DNA of 24,153 bases from DATCVR01 sp036566745 (GCA_036566745.1 DATCVR010000284.1:1-24153), one strand, 5' to 3'. Shown: positions 6,942-13,770, counted from the first letter of the stretch. Made by a program: numbers and translations. The notes: generated from the letters alone by a model not told the origin.

Positions 6942-7711
6942 GCGGGATGTTCAGACCGGCACCGGGCGCCGCGCCGGTGGGCCGGATGCTGATCGCGCAG
7001 ACGAGATTCGAGACCCGCCTCCTGGCGCGCAACGGCGAGCAGCTGCTGCTCACCGCCGTGATCCCGGTAGTCCTGCTGGCCCTGCTGGCATCGGTCCCGG
7101 TCATCGACACCGACCCGTACAAGCGGATCGACTTCCTCGTCCCCGGCGTCCTCGCGCTCACGGTCATGTCCACGGCCTTCACCTCGCTGGCGATCGCCAC
7201 CGGCTACGAACGCCGCTACGGCGTGCTGAAGCGGCTGGCCGCCTCGCCGCTCCCGCGCTGGGCTCTGTTGCTCGCCAAGGCGCTGACCGTGGTGGTCGTC
7301 GAAGCGCTGCAGATCGCATTGGTAGCCGGGCTCGGGCTGGCGCTGGGGTGGCAGCCGCAGGGCTCCGTTGCCGCAGTCCCGGCGGGGGGGCTGCTCGTGG
7401 TCGCCGGGACGCTGGCCTTCGCCGGGCTCGCCCTGCTCATGGCCGGGACGCTGCGCGCCGAGGCCACGCTGGCCGCCGCGAACCTCGTCTACCTGCTGCT
7501 CCTCGTCCTCGGCGGGATCATCGTCCCGCTGTCGACGTTCCCGGAGGCGCTCCAGCCGGTGCTCCAGGCCACCCCGGCCGGTGCGCTCAGCGACGGCCTG
7601 CGAGCGGTGCTGGCCGACGGCGCCGCGATGCCGTGGGGTGCGGTGGGAGTCCTCGCCGCGTGGGCCCTGGTGGGCTTCGGTGCCGCGACCCGCTGGTTCC
7701 GCTGGGAGTAG
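6938..7711 (+). CDS. ABC-2 type transporter permease
   Basis: A 257-aa integral membrane partner of the preceding ATPase. Hydrophobic segments are visible at about residues 37-54, 67-88, 111-135, 146-168, 173-195 and 231-251, giving the six-helix ABC-2 topology. The motif GYERRYGVLKRLAASPLPR (about 88-106) between helices 2 and 3 is the cytoplasmic coupling loop typical of DrrB-like permeases. The start GTG at 6938 overlaps the ATPase stop by 4 nt, so the two are translationally coupled. A further in-frame ATG three codons later is possible. No other component follows; the gene ends about 70 nt before the acetyltransferase. The cargo cannot be inferred. Confidence 0.92.
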   Translation: MSGMFRPAPGAAPVGRMLIAQTRFETRLLARNGEQLLLTAVIPVVLLALLASVPVIDTDPYKRIDFLVPGVLALTVMSTAFTSLAIATGYERRYGVLKRLAASPLPRWALLLAKALTVVVVEALQIALVAGLGLALGWQPQGSVAAVPAGGLLVVAGTLAFAGLALLMAGTLRAEATLAAANLVYLLLLVLGGIIVPLSTFPEALQPVLQATPAGALSDGLRAVLADGAAMPWGAVGVLAAWALVGFGAATRWFRWE

Positions 7712-7766
7712 GCCCGTGGCGGCAGCCCGGGTGGAAAATCAGGAGCGGTCGACGCGGTCGGCCACC

Positions 7767-7772
7767 TAACGT
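7767..7772 (+). promoter_or_regulatory. -10 element of the GNAT gene (leaderless candidate)
   Basis: TAACGT lies eight bases upstream of the ATG at 7781, with no Shine-Dalgarno in between, which is the usual layout of a leaderless actinobacterial transcript. No recognisable -35 is present at the expected distance. Confidence 0.5.
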
Positions 7773-7780
7773 GTCCCGCC

Positions 7781-8728
7781 ATGAGCATCACCGTGCGAAC
7801 GTTCCGCACCGGCGACACCGACGACGCGGCCGGCGCGGCAGCTGTCACCGCCGCAGCCGTGCCGTATCTGATCATCACGCCCGAGGTCGTCACCTGGCAG
7901 GTCTCCGAGGCGCCCGCGGCCCAGCGCTACCGGGTGTTCGTCGCCGAGGACGGCCACGACGTCGTCGGCGTCGCCCGCACCGGCTTGTACCACGAGAGCA
8001 CCGAGCCGGGGCAGGCCTTCGCCAACATCAACGTGCATCCGGACCGGATCGGCCGGGGTGCCGGATCCGCGCTGCTCAGGGCCGCGGAGTCGTATCTCGC
8101 TACCCTCGGCGCACGCACCGTCTACTCGTGGACCCTCGACGAGCCACATTCGGTGTCCTTCGCCGAGAGCCACGGCTTCCAGCGCAGTCGCTCCGCCCAC
8201 TTCCAGCGGCTCGACCTCGCCTCGGCCCAGCTCCCGCCGCTCGCCTCGCCGCCGCCGGACGTCACGCTGATCACCGCGGCGGCCTTCGCCGACGACCCTC
8301 GCCCGCTGTACGACGCCGACGCCGAGATCCTGGTCGACGAGCCCTCCGACGTCACGGCCGACGCCCTCGGCTACGACGACTGGCTCACCACCACCTGGAA
8401 CCACCCCAGCCTCGATCGCGACCTCACCTCGGTCGTGCTGGTCGACGGCGTCATCGCGGCGTTCAGCCTCGCCGAGACCGACGGCCACTCGAAGTACTGG
8501 TCGGGAATGACCGGCACGCGGCGCGCGTTGCGGGGCCGGGGTCTGGCCAAGCTCGCCAAGAACGACTCGCTGCACCGCGCGAAGGCCGCCGGCATCACCG
8601 AGGCGTTCACCGGCAACGACACCGAGAACGGCCCGATGCTGGCGATCAACCGGTGGTTCGGCTACCGCCCCGCCGCCACCGAGTGGCGCTATTTCTTGCG
8701 CCAGAACGCCGGCCCCGGCGAGAAGTGA
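7781..8728 (+). CDS. Tandem GNAT-family N-acetyltransferase
   Basis: A 315-aa protein with two GNAT domains. The N-terminal one (about 3-145) has a good acetyl-CoA motif, NINVHPDRIGRGAGSALL (82-99), ending in the usual SHGFQRSR. The C-terminal one (about 160-310) is more diverged, with RRALRGRGLAKLAK (247-260) as its cofactor loop and NRWFGYRP near the end. In such pairs usually one domain is catalytic and the other degenerate; here the first looks the more intact. The acceptor substrate is unknown. Length and architecture resemble mycothiol synthase MshD, but diagnostic MshD sequence is not recognisable, so that name is not used. Its 3' end overlaps the opposing membrane-protein gene by 40 nt. 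Confidence 0.88.
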   Translation: MSITVRTFRTGDTDDAAGAAAVTAAAVPYLIITPEVVTWQVSEAPAAQRYRVFVAEDGHDVVGVARTGLYHESTEPGQAFANINVHPDRIGRGAGSALLRAAESYLATLGARTVYSWTLDEPHSVSFAESHGFQRSRSAHFQRLDLASAQLPPLASPPPDVTLITAAAFADDPRPLYDADAEILVDEPSDVTADALGYDDWLTTTWNHPSLDRDLTSVVLVDGVIAAFSLAETDGHSKYWSGMTGTRRALRGRGLAKLAKNDSLHRAKAAGITEAFTGNDTENGPMLAINRWFGYRPAATEWRYFLRQNAGPGEK

Positions 8729-9204
8729 TCGACGCCCTCGCGGCCACACCACGCCCGGGCCGGCCGCGAGTAGAGCAGCAGGCCTCCGATCAGGAGTAGA
8801 CCTGGGATCACCGGGCTCAGCGTCGCGACGACGTCGGAGGTGAACTCGTTGTCGACCCGCGACACGATCATGCGCATGAACAGCAACATGAGGAGCACTA
8901 CGGCACCGACAGGGACGGCGAACCGCGCGACGATCCACCACATCAGCGGACCGCCCCGCCACAGCCCCACCAGGATCACGGCGACCGTGATGGTGCCCGC
9001 CATGAGCCCGGAGTTGCCCAGCAGGTCGGCGATGCCCTGGCCGCCCTGCCACCGCTCGCTGCCGAGCATGCCCAACGTGGCCACCCACCAGATGGCGAGC
9101 AGGATGACCGACAGTTTGATCGCCCCCGGGGCTCTCCGGTCCGCCATCTGCGCTCCCGACATCCCTTCGCCGTCGTCCGTGCGTTGCGCGTCCCAGCTTC
9201 TCAT
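8689..9204 (-). CDS. Small membrane protein of unknown function
   Basis: A 171-aa (or shorter) protein that I do not recognise. Four hydrophobic helices are apparent at about residues 29-48, 66-82, 89-111 and 127-146, followed by a polar Arg/Trp-containing tail. The longest start (9204) lacks a well-spaced ribosome site. The ATG at 9147, opening MADRRAPG, has GGAG five bases upstream and may be the true start, giving 152 aa. It is convergent with the GNAT gene, sharing 40 nt at the 3' ends, and divergent from ctaA across a short GC-rich region. The third-position G/C pattern and Trp-rich helices support a real protein. No function can be assigned. Confidence 0.7.
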   Translation of the reverse strand: MRSWDAQRTDDGEGMSGAQMADRRAPGAIKLSVILLAIWWVATLGMLGSERWQGGQGIADLLGNSGLMAGTITVAVILVGLWRGGPLMWWIVARFAVPVGAVVLLMLLFMRMIVSRVDNEFTSDVVATLSPVIPGLLLIGGLLLYSRPARAWCGREGVDHFSPGPAFWRKK

Positions 9205-9285
9205 GACCGCGGCGGCGCCCGCTCCCGGAAACGATCACCGTCGCGGCTGCCCGGCGCCCGGGCCGTCGAACGCCGGGCCGCCGGA

Positions 9286-9303
9286 CCGTCGGGCGCCCGA
9301 CGG
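9286..9303. promoter_or_regulatory. 18-bp perfect palindrome upstream of ctaA
   Basis: CCGTCGGGCGCCCGACGG is self-complementary over all 18 bp. It sits in the divergent region between the membrane-protein gene and ctaA, about 36 bp upstream of the ctaA -10. Because the flanking genes diverge it is not a terminator. An operator for a dimeric regulator is possible; chance in GC-rich DNA is the alternative. Confidence 0.45.
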
Positions 9304-9338
9304 CCGGACCACTCGCCCACGCGAGGCGGCGCCGTCTC

Positions 9339-9344
9339 TACGAT
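9339..9344 (+). promoter_or_regulatory. -10 element of ctaA (leaderless)
   Basis: TACGAT followed by six bases and then the GTG start of ctaA at 9351. No Shine-Dalgarno is present. This is the canonical arrangement for a leaderless actinobacterial mRNA and supports the chosen start. Confidence 0.65.
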
Positions 9345-9350
9345 GACGGC

Positions 9351-10379
9351 GTGACGACGATGACCCCCCAGCGCCCTGTGCCCACCTCGCCGGTGCGCCG
9401 GGCCGTGGCGCGGCTGGTGAATCTCCTGCCGCTGATCTCCGAGACCGCCCTCCGGCGCCTGGCCCTCGTCTCGCTCGTCACCCAGGCCGGCATCGTGGTC
9501 ACCGGAGGCGCCGTACGGCTCACCGGCTCCGGGCTCGGCTGTCCCGACTGGCCCCACTGTGTCGAGGACTCGCTGACCCCCACGCCCGAGATGGGCGTCA
9601 ACGGCGTCATCGAGTACGGGAACCGGCTGCTCACGTTCGTTCTGGGCTTCGTCGCGCTGGCCATGGTGCTGGCGGTGTGGCGCACTCTGAGCTCGTCGCG
9701 CCCGCGCCGCGACCTCCTCACCCTCGCGGTCGTGCTGCTGGCCTTCATCCCGGCGCAGGCCGTGGTGGGTGGGATCACCGTCTGGACCGATCTCAATCCG
9801 TGGGTGGTGATGTTCCACTTCCTGGTCTCGGCCGTGTTGGTGGCGGTCGCCACGGTGCTCGTGCGACGCGCCGAACGCCCGGCCGGCACGATCCCCCGCC
9901 GGATCCGCAACCACTGGCACACCCGGATGGGGTTGCTGGTCCTCGCCGCCACCGGGGTCGTGGTCTACCTCGGCACGGTCGTCACCGGCAGTGGTCCACA
10001 CTCCGGCGACCCAGACTCCAAGCGCACCGGGCTCGACCTCTCGACCGTCACCCAGCTGCATGCCGATGCCGTGTTCGTGCTGGTCGGGCTCGTCATCGGC
10101 CTCTACGTCATGGCACGGGCGTTCGGCTCGCCCGGGCGTTCGGCCCGGTCCGCGGCCACGCTGCTCATCGTGCTCGCCGCCCAGGGCGTCGTGGGTGTGG
10201 TGCAGTACCGCCTCGAACTGCCCGAGCTGCTGGTGGGCCTGCACATGCTCGGGGCCGCCGTCATGATCGCCGCGGCCACCGACGCGTGGTACTCCTCGCG
10301 CTGGTGGCCCCCGGCCCCCGCAGCCACCGCCTCCGGGCCGTCGCCGCTCAGCCCAGGATCAGCAGCCCACCCAGGGTGA
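9351..10379 (+). CDS. ctaA: CtaA, heme A synthase
   Basis: A 342-aa COX15/CtaA-family membrane enzyme that oxidises the C8 methyl of heme O to give heme A for aa3-type cytochrome oxidase. The pseudo-repeated eight-helix layout is visible. The N-terminal half has GGAVRLTGSGLGCPDWPHC with the conserved periplasmic cysteine pair (C64, C70), then NRLLTFVLG and MFHFLVS with heme-ligand histidine context. The C-terminal half has VVTGSGPHSG, TQLHADAVFV and GLHMLGA. The last 25 residues are Pro/Ala/Ser-rich and overlap the lysE stop by 32 nt on the other strand. The start GTG is supported by the -10 six bases upstream. Its substrate supplier, ctaB, lies 2.3 kb away on the opposite strand. Confidence 0.96.
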   Translation: MTTMTPQRPVPTSPVRRAVARLVNLLPLISETALRRLALVSLVTQAGIVVTGGAVRLTGSGLGCPDWPHCVEDSLTPTPEMGVNGVIEYGNRLLTFVLGFVALAMVLAVWRTLSSSRPRRDLLTLAVVLLAFIPAQAVVGGITVWTDLNPWVVMFHFLVSAVLVAVATVLVRRAERPAGTIPRRIRNHWHTRMGLLVLAATGVVVYLGTVVTGSGPHSGDPDSKRTGLDLSTVTQLHADAVFVLVGLVIGLYVMARAFGSPGRSARSAATLLIVLAAQGVVGVVQYRLELPELLVGLHMLGAAVMIAAATDAWYSSRWWPPAPAATASGPSPLSPGSAAHPG

Positions 10380-10947
10380 CCATCACGGCGGCGATCACGC
10401 CGTCGAGCACCTGCCACGACCGCGGCCGCTCGAAGAACCGGCTCAGCGTCCGCGCCCCGAACCCCAGCGCGAAGAACCAGCTCAGGCTGGCCAGCACCGC
10501 GCCGAGCCCGAACAGCCACCGCCCGTCGTCGCCGTGCTGGTTGGCGATCGCCCCCAGCAGGACGATCGTGTCGAGATAGACATGCGGGTTGAGGAAGGTG
10601 AACCCCAGGCACGTGAGCAGCGCCGCCCCGAGCGTGGTGGGTGCGCGCGATCCGGTGCTCATGCCCTGCGGGCGCAGGGCCCGGCGCGCGGCCAGCGCGC
10701 CGTAGCCGACCAGGAAGGCCCCGCCGCCGTACCGTGCTGCCGCCACCGCCCAGGCGTGGGTGTCCACAGCCGCGCCGAGTCCCGCGATCCCCGCGCCGAT
10801 CAGCACGATGTCGGAGGTCGCGCACACCAGGACGATCGGCAGCACGTGCTGGCGGGCGATCCCCTGGCGGAGGACGAATGCGTTCTGCGCTCCGATCGCG
10901 ACGATCAGTGACAGCGACGTCACGAAGCCGATCAGCGTGGTGGGCAC
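10348..10947 (-). CDS. lysE: LysE/ArgO-family amino-acid exporter
   Basis: A 199-aa inner-membrane exporter of the LysE superfamily, which in corynebacteria and enterobacteria exports L-lysine and/or L-arginine. The N-terminal hallmark GAQNAFVLRQG (19-29) is intact, and five to six hydrophobic helices follow, with GFTFLNPHVYLDT in the middle, the conserved NPH/Y loop of this family. The start is GTG at 10947, six bases after a TAGCGT -10, so probably leaderless. It is divergently paired with a LysG/ArgP-type regulator, the classical arrangement for inducible basic amino-acid export. Its 3' end overlaps ctaA by 32 nt. Export of arginine or lysine is inferred from family and neighbour. Confidence 0.93.
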   Translation of the reverse strand: MPTTLIGFVTSLSLIVAIGAQNAFVLRQGIARQHVLPIVLVCATSDIVLIGAGIAGLGAAVDTHAWAVAAARYGGGAFLVGYGALAARRALRPQGMSTGSRAPTTLGAALLTCLGFTFLNPHVYLDTIVLLGAIANQHGDDGRWLFGLGAVLASLSWFFALGFGARTLSRFFERPRSWQVLDGVIAAVMVTLGGLLILG

Positions 10948-10953
10948 GGCACG

Positions 10954-10959
10954 ACGCTA
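10954..10959 (-). promoter_or_regulatory. -10 element of lysE (leaderless)
   Basis: On the minus strand TAGCGT, then six bases, then the lysE GTG. There is no recognisable -35, as expected for a promoter that needs a LysR-type activator bound just upstream. Confidence 0.55.
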
Positions 10960-10973
10960 GGACCGGCTGCGTT

Positions 10974-11003
10974 TGAACGCCAGCTAAACTTTCTTCAGGT
11001 TCA
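10974..11003. promoter_or_regulatory. Candidate LysG operator and lysG promoter
   Basis: An inverted repeat TGAAC (10974-10978) and GTTCA (10999-11003) brackets TAAACT (10985-10990), a good -10 for lysG. Measured from the leaderless lysE start, the dyad covers about -27 to -56, where a LysR-type activator is expected; on lysG it overlaps the core promoter, consistent with autorepression. The whole intergenic region is only 74 bp. Confidence 0.5.
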
Positions 11004-11021
11004 TTAGGAGGGCTCAGGAAC

Positions 11022-11915
11022 GTGAAGCTGGACTTGGCCAACCTCACCGCCTTCGCCGCGGTCCTGAGCGAGGGCAGCTTCGATGCCGCGGCGAAGCGGT
11101 TGCATGTCACGCCGTCGGCCGTGAGCCAGCGCATCAAGTCGCTGGAGTCCCAGATCGGTCAGGTACTGATTCAGCGCACCCGGCCGGCCGGGCCGACCGA
11201 AGCCGGCCAGGTCCTCGTTCGGCTCGCCGGCCAGATCGCCCTCTTCGAAGGCGAGGCGCTGGCGGCCCTCGGCAGCCGGCGCGACCAGGTCGAGCCCAGT
11301 GTTCGTCTGTCCGTCGCGGTCAACGCCGACTCGCTCGCCACGTGGTTCCTGCCCGTCCTCACCCACCTACCCGAGCGGCTGGTCACCACGTTCGACATCC
11401 GCCGCGAGGATCAGGACCACACCGCGGAGCTCCTGCGCAACGGCACGGTCATGGCGGCAGTCACCGCCGACGCGCGCGCGGTACAAGGCTGCAGCGTCGA
11501 GGGCCTCGGCGCCATGCGATACCTGGCCGTCGCCTCGCCCGGCTACGTCCGTCGGTACCTGCCGGCAGGACCGACGCCGGAGGCGATGTCCGAGGCGCCG
11601 GTGCTCGCCTTCGACCGCAAGGATCTTCTTCAGGAGCGCTTCGCCCAGCTGCTCATCGGGAAGCAGCTGGACTCGCCGACCACGTATCTCCCGTCGTCGT
11701 GGGGCTTCGTGGAGGCGACCTGCCTGGGCATCGCATGGGGGATGGTGCCGCAGTCGATGGCGCAGCCCCAGCTCGATACCGGCAACCTCGTCGAGATCGC
11801 TCCGCAGCTCCATCTCGACGTCCCCTTGTACTGGCAGCGATGGCGCCTCGACTCGCCGCTGCTCGCCGCCCTGACCGACGCGGTGCGCACGGCGGCCGCG
11901 ACTTCCTTGACCTGA
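11022..11915 (+). CDS. lysG: LysG/ArgP-type LysR regulator of lysE
   Basis: A 297-aa LysR-type transcriptional regulator. The N-terminal winged helix (LTAFAAVLSEGSFDAAAKRL, 8-27, then VTPSAVSQRIKSLE, 29-42) is followed by the linker helix and an effector-binding domain from about residue 92. The sequence QRTRPAGPTEAGQ and the ADSLATWFLPVL stretch are characteristic of the LysG/ArgP subgroup, which senses lysine or arginine and activates the divergent exporter. The start is GTG at 11022 with AGGAGG slightly far upstream and AGGA nearer. It is divergent from lysE across 74 bp containing a dyad around its own -10. The exact effector (Lys, Arg, His) cannot be read from sequence. Confidence 0.92.
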   Translation: MKLDLANLTAFAAVLSEGSFDAAAKRLHVTPSAVSQRIKSLESQIGQVLIQRTRPAGPTEAGQVLVRLAGQIALFEGEALAALGSRRDQVEPSVRLSVAVNADSLATWFLPVLTHLPERLVTTFDIRREDQDHTAELLRNGTVMAAVTADARAVQGCSVEGLGAMRYLAVASPGYVRRYLPAGPTPEAMSEAPVLAFDRKDLLQERFAQLLIGKQLDSPTTYLPSSWGFVEATCLGIAWGMVPQSMAQPQLDTGNLVEIAPQLHLDVPLYWQRWRLDSPLLAALTDAVRTAAATSLT

Positions 11916-11935
11916 TCGGCGCACTCCGGCCCCCG

Positions 11936-11960
11936 GTTTACGGAGTGTCACACCGGGTAC
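11936..11960 (+). promoter_or_regulatory. SigB/SigF-type stress promoter
   Basis: GTTT (11936-11939), a 15-nt spacer, then GGGTAC (11955-11960) matches the GTTT-N14-16-GGGTAY consensus of actinobacterial SigB/SigF-family sigma factors. It lies about 40 bp upstream of the small membrane-protein gene at 11999, in the correct orientation, in the 83-nt gap after lysG. Confidence 0.65.
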
Positions 11961-11998
11961 GAGGCCTTCATCAGGCGGTGGGTTGGAGGCACTGCACC

Positions 11999-12214
11999 AT
12001 GGGTATCGGTCTCGGAACCTTTCTCATCGCGCTCGGGCTCGTCCTGGCGCTCGGCGTGCGCGATCGGCTGGCCGACTTCGACCTCAGCGTCATCGGCTGG
12101 ATCCTCGCGGGCGTCGGCGCGCTGTCGCTGGTGGTGACCCTGATGGTCAATGCCGGCCGGACTCGGCGCACCGAGATCGTCGAGCACCGCGACGACGGCG
12201 TCGACGGGCTCTGA
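11999..12214 (+). CDS. Small DUF6458-like membrane protein
   Basis: A 71-aa protein with two hydrophobic helices (about residues 3-20 and 31-50) joined by a short charged loop RDRLADFDLS, and a hydrophilic tail rich in Arg, Glu and Asp. The opening MGIGLGTFLIALGLVLA and the loop-helix VIGWILAGVGALSLV resemble the DUF6458 family of actinobacterial two-helix proteins as I remember it. No biochemical role is known to me. The ATG at 11999 has TTGGAGG about ten bases upstream. It is preceded by a near-consensus stress-sigma promoter, suggesting stationary-phase or stress expression. It stands alone, between lysG and the convergent YccF gene. Confidence 0.82.
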   Translation: MGIGLGTFLIALGLVLALGVRDRLADFDLSVIGWILAGVGALSLVVTLMVNAGRTRRTEIVEHRDDGVDGL

Positions 12215-12242
12215 CGCCCGGCCCCGCCTACGGGTAAGCCGC

Positions 12243-12271
12243 CTGGGGTCGTGCTCTCGCGGACGCCCCAG
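12243..12271. terminator. Possible bidirectional hairpin between convergent genes
   Basis: CTGGGG (12243-12248) and CCCCAG (12266-12271) can pair across a 17-nt loop in the 60-nt space between the DUF6458-like gene and the convergent YccF gene. There is no T-tract, so at best this is a weak, factor-independent hairpin of the kind seen in high-GC genomes. Confidence 0.3.
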
Positions 12272-12274
12272 AGG

Positions 12275-12667
12275 TCAGGTCGAGGGCCAGGGCCGCGACG
12301 TCGGCACGATCTCACGGCCCAGCGGGAACAGCGAGATCGGGATCATCTTGAAGTTGGCGATGCCGAGCGGGATGCCGATGATCGTGACGCACAGCGCGAT
12401 CCCGGTGACGATGTGCTCGAGGGTCAGCCACCAACCGGCGAAGATGATCCAGATCACGTTGCCGACGACCGACCACACACCGGAGTCGCGTCGCACCACA
12501 GTGGTCCGCCCGAACGGCCACAGCGCATACCCGGCGATCCGGAACGACGCGATGCCGAACGGGATGGTCACGATCAGGATGCAGCAGATGACGCCGGCCA
12601 GCGCGTAGCCCAGCGCCAGCCAGAACCCGGCGAAGATCAGCCAGATGATGTTGAGCAGGGTCTTCAT
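12275..12667 (-). CDS. YccF-domain inner membrane protein
   Basis: A 130-aa membrane protein made of two similar halves: NIIWLIFAGFWLALGYALAG (6-25) is echoed by NVIWIIFAGWWLTLEHIVTG (70-89), and IPFGIASFRIAGYALWPFGR (35-54) by IPLGIANFKMIPISLFPLGR (99-118). This internal duplication is characteristic of YccF proteins, whose function is not established. The start ATG at 12667 shares one base with the ctaB stop (TGATG), so it is likely translated by coupling from ctaB and co-transcribed with it. The two are not a known functional pair. The C-terminal tail is short and polar. Confidence 0.9.
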   Translation of the reverse strand: MKTLLNIIWLIFAGFWLALGYALAGVICCILIVTIPFGIASFRIAGYALWPFGRTTVVRRDSGVWSVVGNVIWIIFAGWWLTLEHIVTGIALCVTIIGIPLGIANFKMIPISLFPLGREIVPTSRPWPST

Positions 12668-13590
12668 CAGCCGAGGACCAGCACGTCGACCATCACGCCG
12701 GCGAACACGATGGTGAGGTAGGTGATGGAGCCGTGGAACAACCGCATGGCCTTGAGCCCGGCTCCCGAGGGGTCGCGGCGGGCCCGGCCGTAGAGGCGGT
12801 GGGCCTCGACCAGGAACCACGCACCGGCCAGCACCGCGGCCACGCCGTAGACCCAGCCGAGCCCGGCCACCGGCCACAGCAGCATCGACGTGGCGACCAT
12901 GGCCCACGAGTACGCCAGGATCTGCGCGGCCACCGTGGTGGCTCCGGCGACCACCGGAAGCATCGGCACCCCGGCCCGCGCGTAGTCGTCGCGGTAACGC
13001 ATGGCCAGCGGCCAGTAATGGGGCGGCGTCCAGAAGAACACGATGAGGAACAACAGCACCGGCGACCAGGCGAGATCGCCGGTGATGGCCGCCCAGCCGA
13101 TCAGCGTGGGAAGGCAACCCGCCACCCCGCCCCACACTATGTTCTGGGAGGTGCGGCGCTTGAGCCACACGGTGTAGACGAGAACGTAGAACAGGTTCGC
13201 CGCCGCGGTCAGCGCCGCCGCCAGGGGGTTGACCCAGACGAGCATCATCGCGACGGCGAGCACCAACAGCGCCGAGGCGAACAGGAAACCCGCTCGCGGC
13301 GACACCACGGCCCGGGCCAGCGGACGACGCCGGGTGCGGTGCATGAGCGCGTCGATGTCGCGCTCGAGCACCTGGTTGAACGCGTGGGCGCTGCCCGCGG
13401 CGAGGGTGCCGCCCACGAGGGTCACCAGCACCAGGCCCAGAGGCGGCAGCCCGCGCTGGGCGAGCACCATGGCCGGCAGGGTGGTGACCAGGAGGAGCTC
13501 GACGACACGCAGCTTCATCAACGAGACGTACGCCCCGAGGGTGTCGCGCACCCGCGCGGGCGCCTCAGGCTCGACGGCCGTCACGATCAT
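12667..13590 (-). CDS. ctaB: CtaB, protoheme IX farnesyltransferase (heme O synthase)
   Basis: A 307-aa UbiA-family prenyltransferase that attaches a farnesyl chain to heme b, giving heme O, the substrate of CtaA. Asp-rich motif 1 is NQVLERDIDALMHRT (72-86), followed by RRRPLARAVVSP. Motif 2 is FWTPPHYWPLAMRYRDDY, followed by MLPVVAG. Seven to nine hydrophobic helices are evident. Three in-frame starts lie close together: 13596 (ATG), 13590 (ATG) and 13584 (GTG). The last has the best-spaced Shine-Dalgarno, GAGGA, so the protein may be two residues shorter. A TAGACT -10 lies at 13647-13652 and a strong hairpin lies in the leader. It is divergent from tkt, as in many actinobacteria, and its stop overlaps yccF. 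Confidence 0.95.
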   Translation of the reverse strand: MIVTAVEPEAPARVRDTLGAYVSLMKLRVVELLLVTTLPAMVLAQRGLPPLGLVLVTLVGGTLAAGSAHAFNQVLERDIDALMHRTRRRPLARAVVSPRAGFLFASALLVLAVAMMLVWVNPLAAALTAAANLFYVLVYTVWLKRRTSQNIVWGGVAGCLPTLIGWAAITGDLAWSPVLLFLIVFFWTPPHYWPLAMRYRDDYARAGVPMLPVVAGATTVAAQILAYSWAMVATSMLLWPVAGLGWVYGVAAVLAGAWFLVEAHRLYGRARRDPSGAGLKAMRLFHGSITYLTIVFAGVMVDVLVLG

Positions 13591-13614
13591 CCTCATGTGG
13601 TCCAAGAGACAGGG

Positions 13615-13634
13615 GCGGCGGGAACATCCGCCGC
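13615..13634 (-). promoter_or_regulatory. Strong hairpin in the ctaB mRNA leader
   Basis: A perfect 7-bp GC stem, GCGGCGG (13615-13621) and CCGCCGC (13628-13634), with a 6-nt loop. It lies between the ctaB -10 (13647-13652) and the start codon, so it would be close to the 5' end of the transcript. It may stabilise the mRNA. Confidence 0.45.
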
Positions 13635-13646
13635 TATGGCCTGTTG

Positions 13647-13652
13647 AGTCTA
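13647..13652 (-). promoter_or_regulatory. -10 element of ctaB
   Basis: On the minus strand TAGACT, matching TANNNT, 56 nt upstream of the ctaB ATG at 13590. There is no clear -35. Confidence 0.45.
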
Positions 13653-13704
13653 GCGGTGGGCCACTCGGGACCGCCGCCCGGGAGCGCGTCGTGAGCGACG
13701 TCGC

Positions 13705-13710
13705 TACGCT
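13705..13710 (+). promoter_or_regulatory. -10 element of the tkt operon
   Basis: TACGCT lies about 60 nt upstream of the tkt GTG. The predicted leader contains a small hairpin, CGTGGT/ACCACG (13723-13728, 13741-13746), just before the GAGAGGAA Shine-Dalgarno. No convincing -35 was found, so the assignment is tentative. Confidence 0.4.
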
Positions 13711-13770
13711 CGACGGCACGGCCGTGGTCACACGCCGAGAACCACGACGTCCGAGAGGAACCTGACCCCG

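Noticed and set aside
7781..8728. Identity as mycothiol synthase MshD, suggested by the 315-aa tandem-GNAT architecture.
   Set aside because: Characteristic MshD motifs in the second domain are not recognisable and the neighbourhood gives no mycothiol link; kept as an unspecific acetyltransferase.
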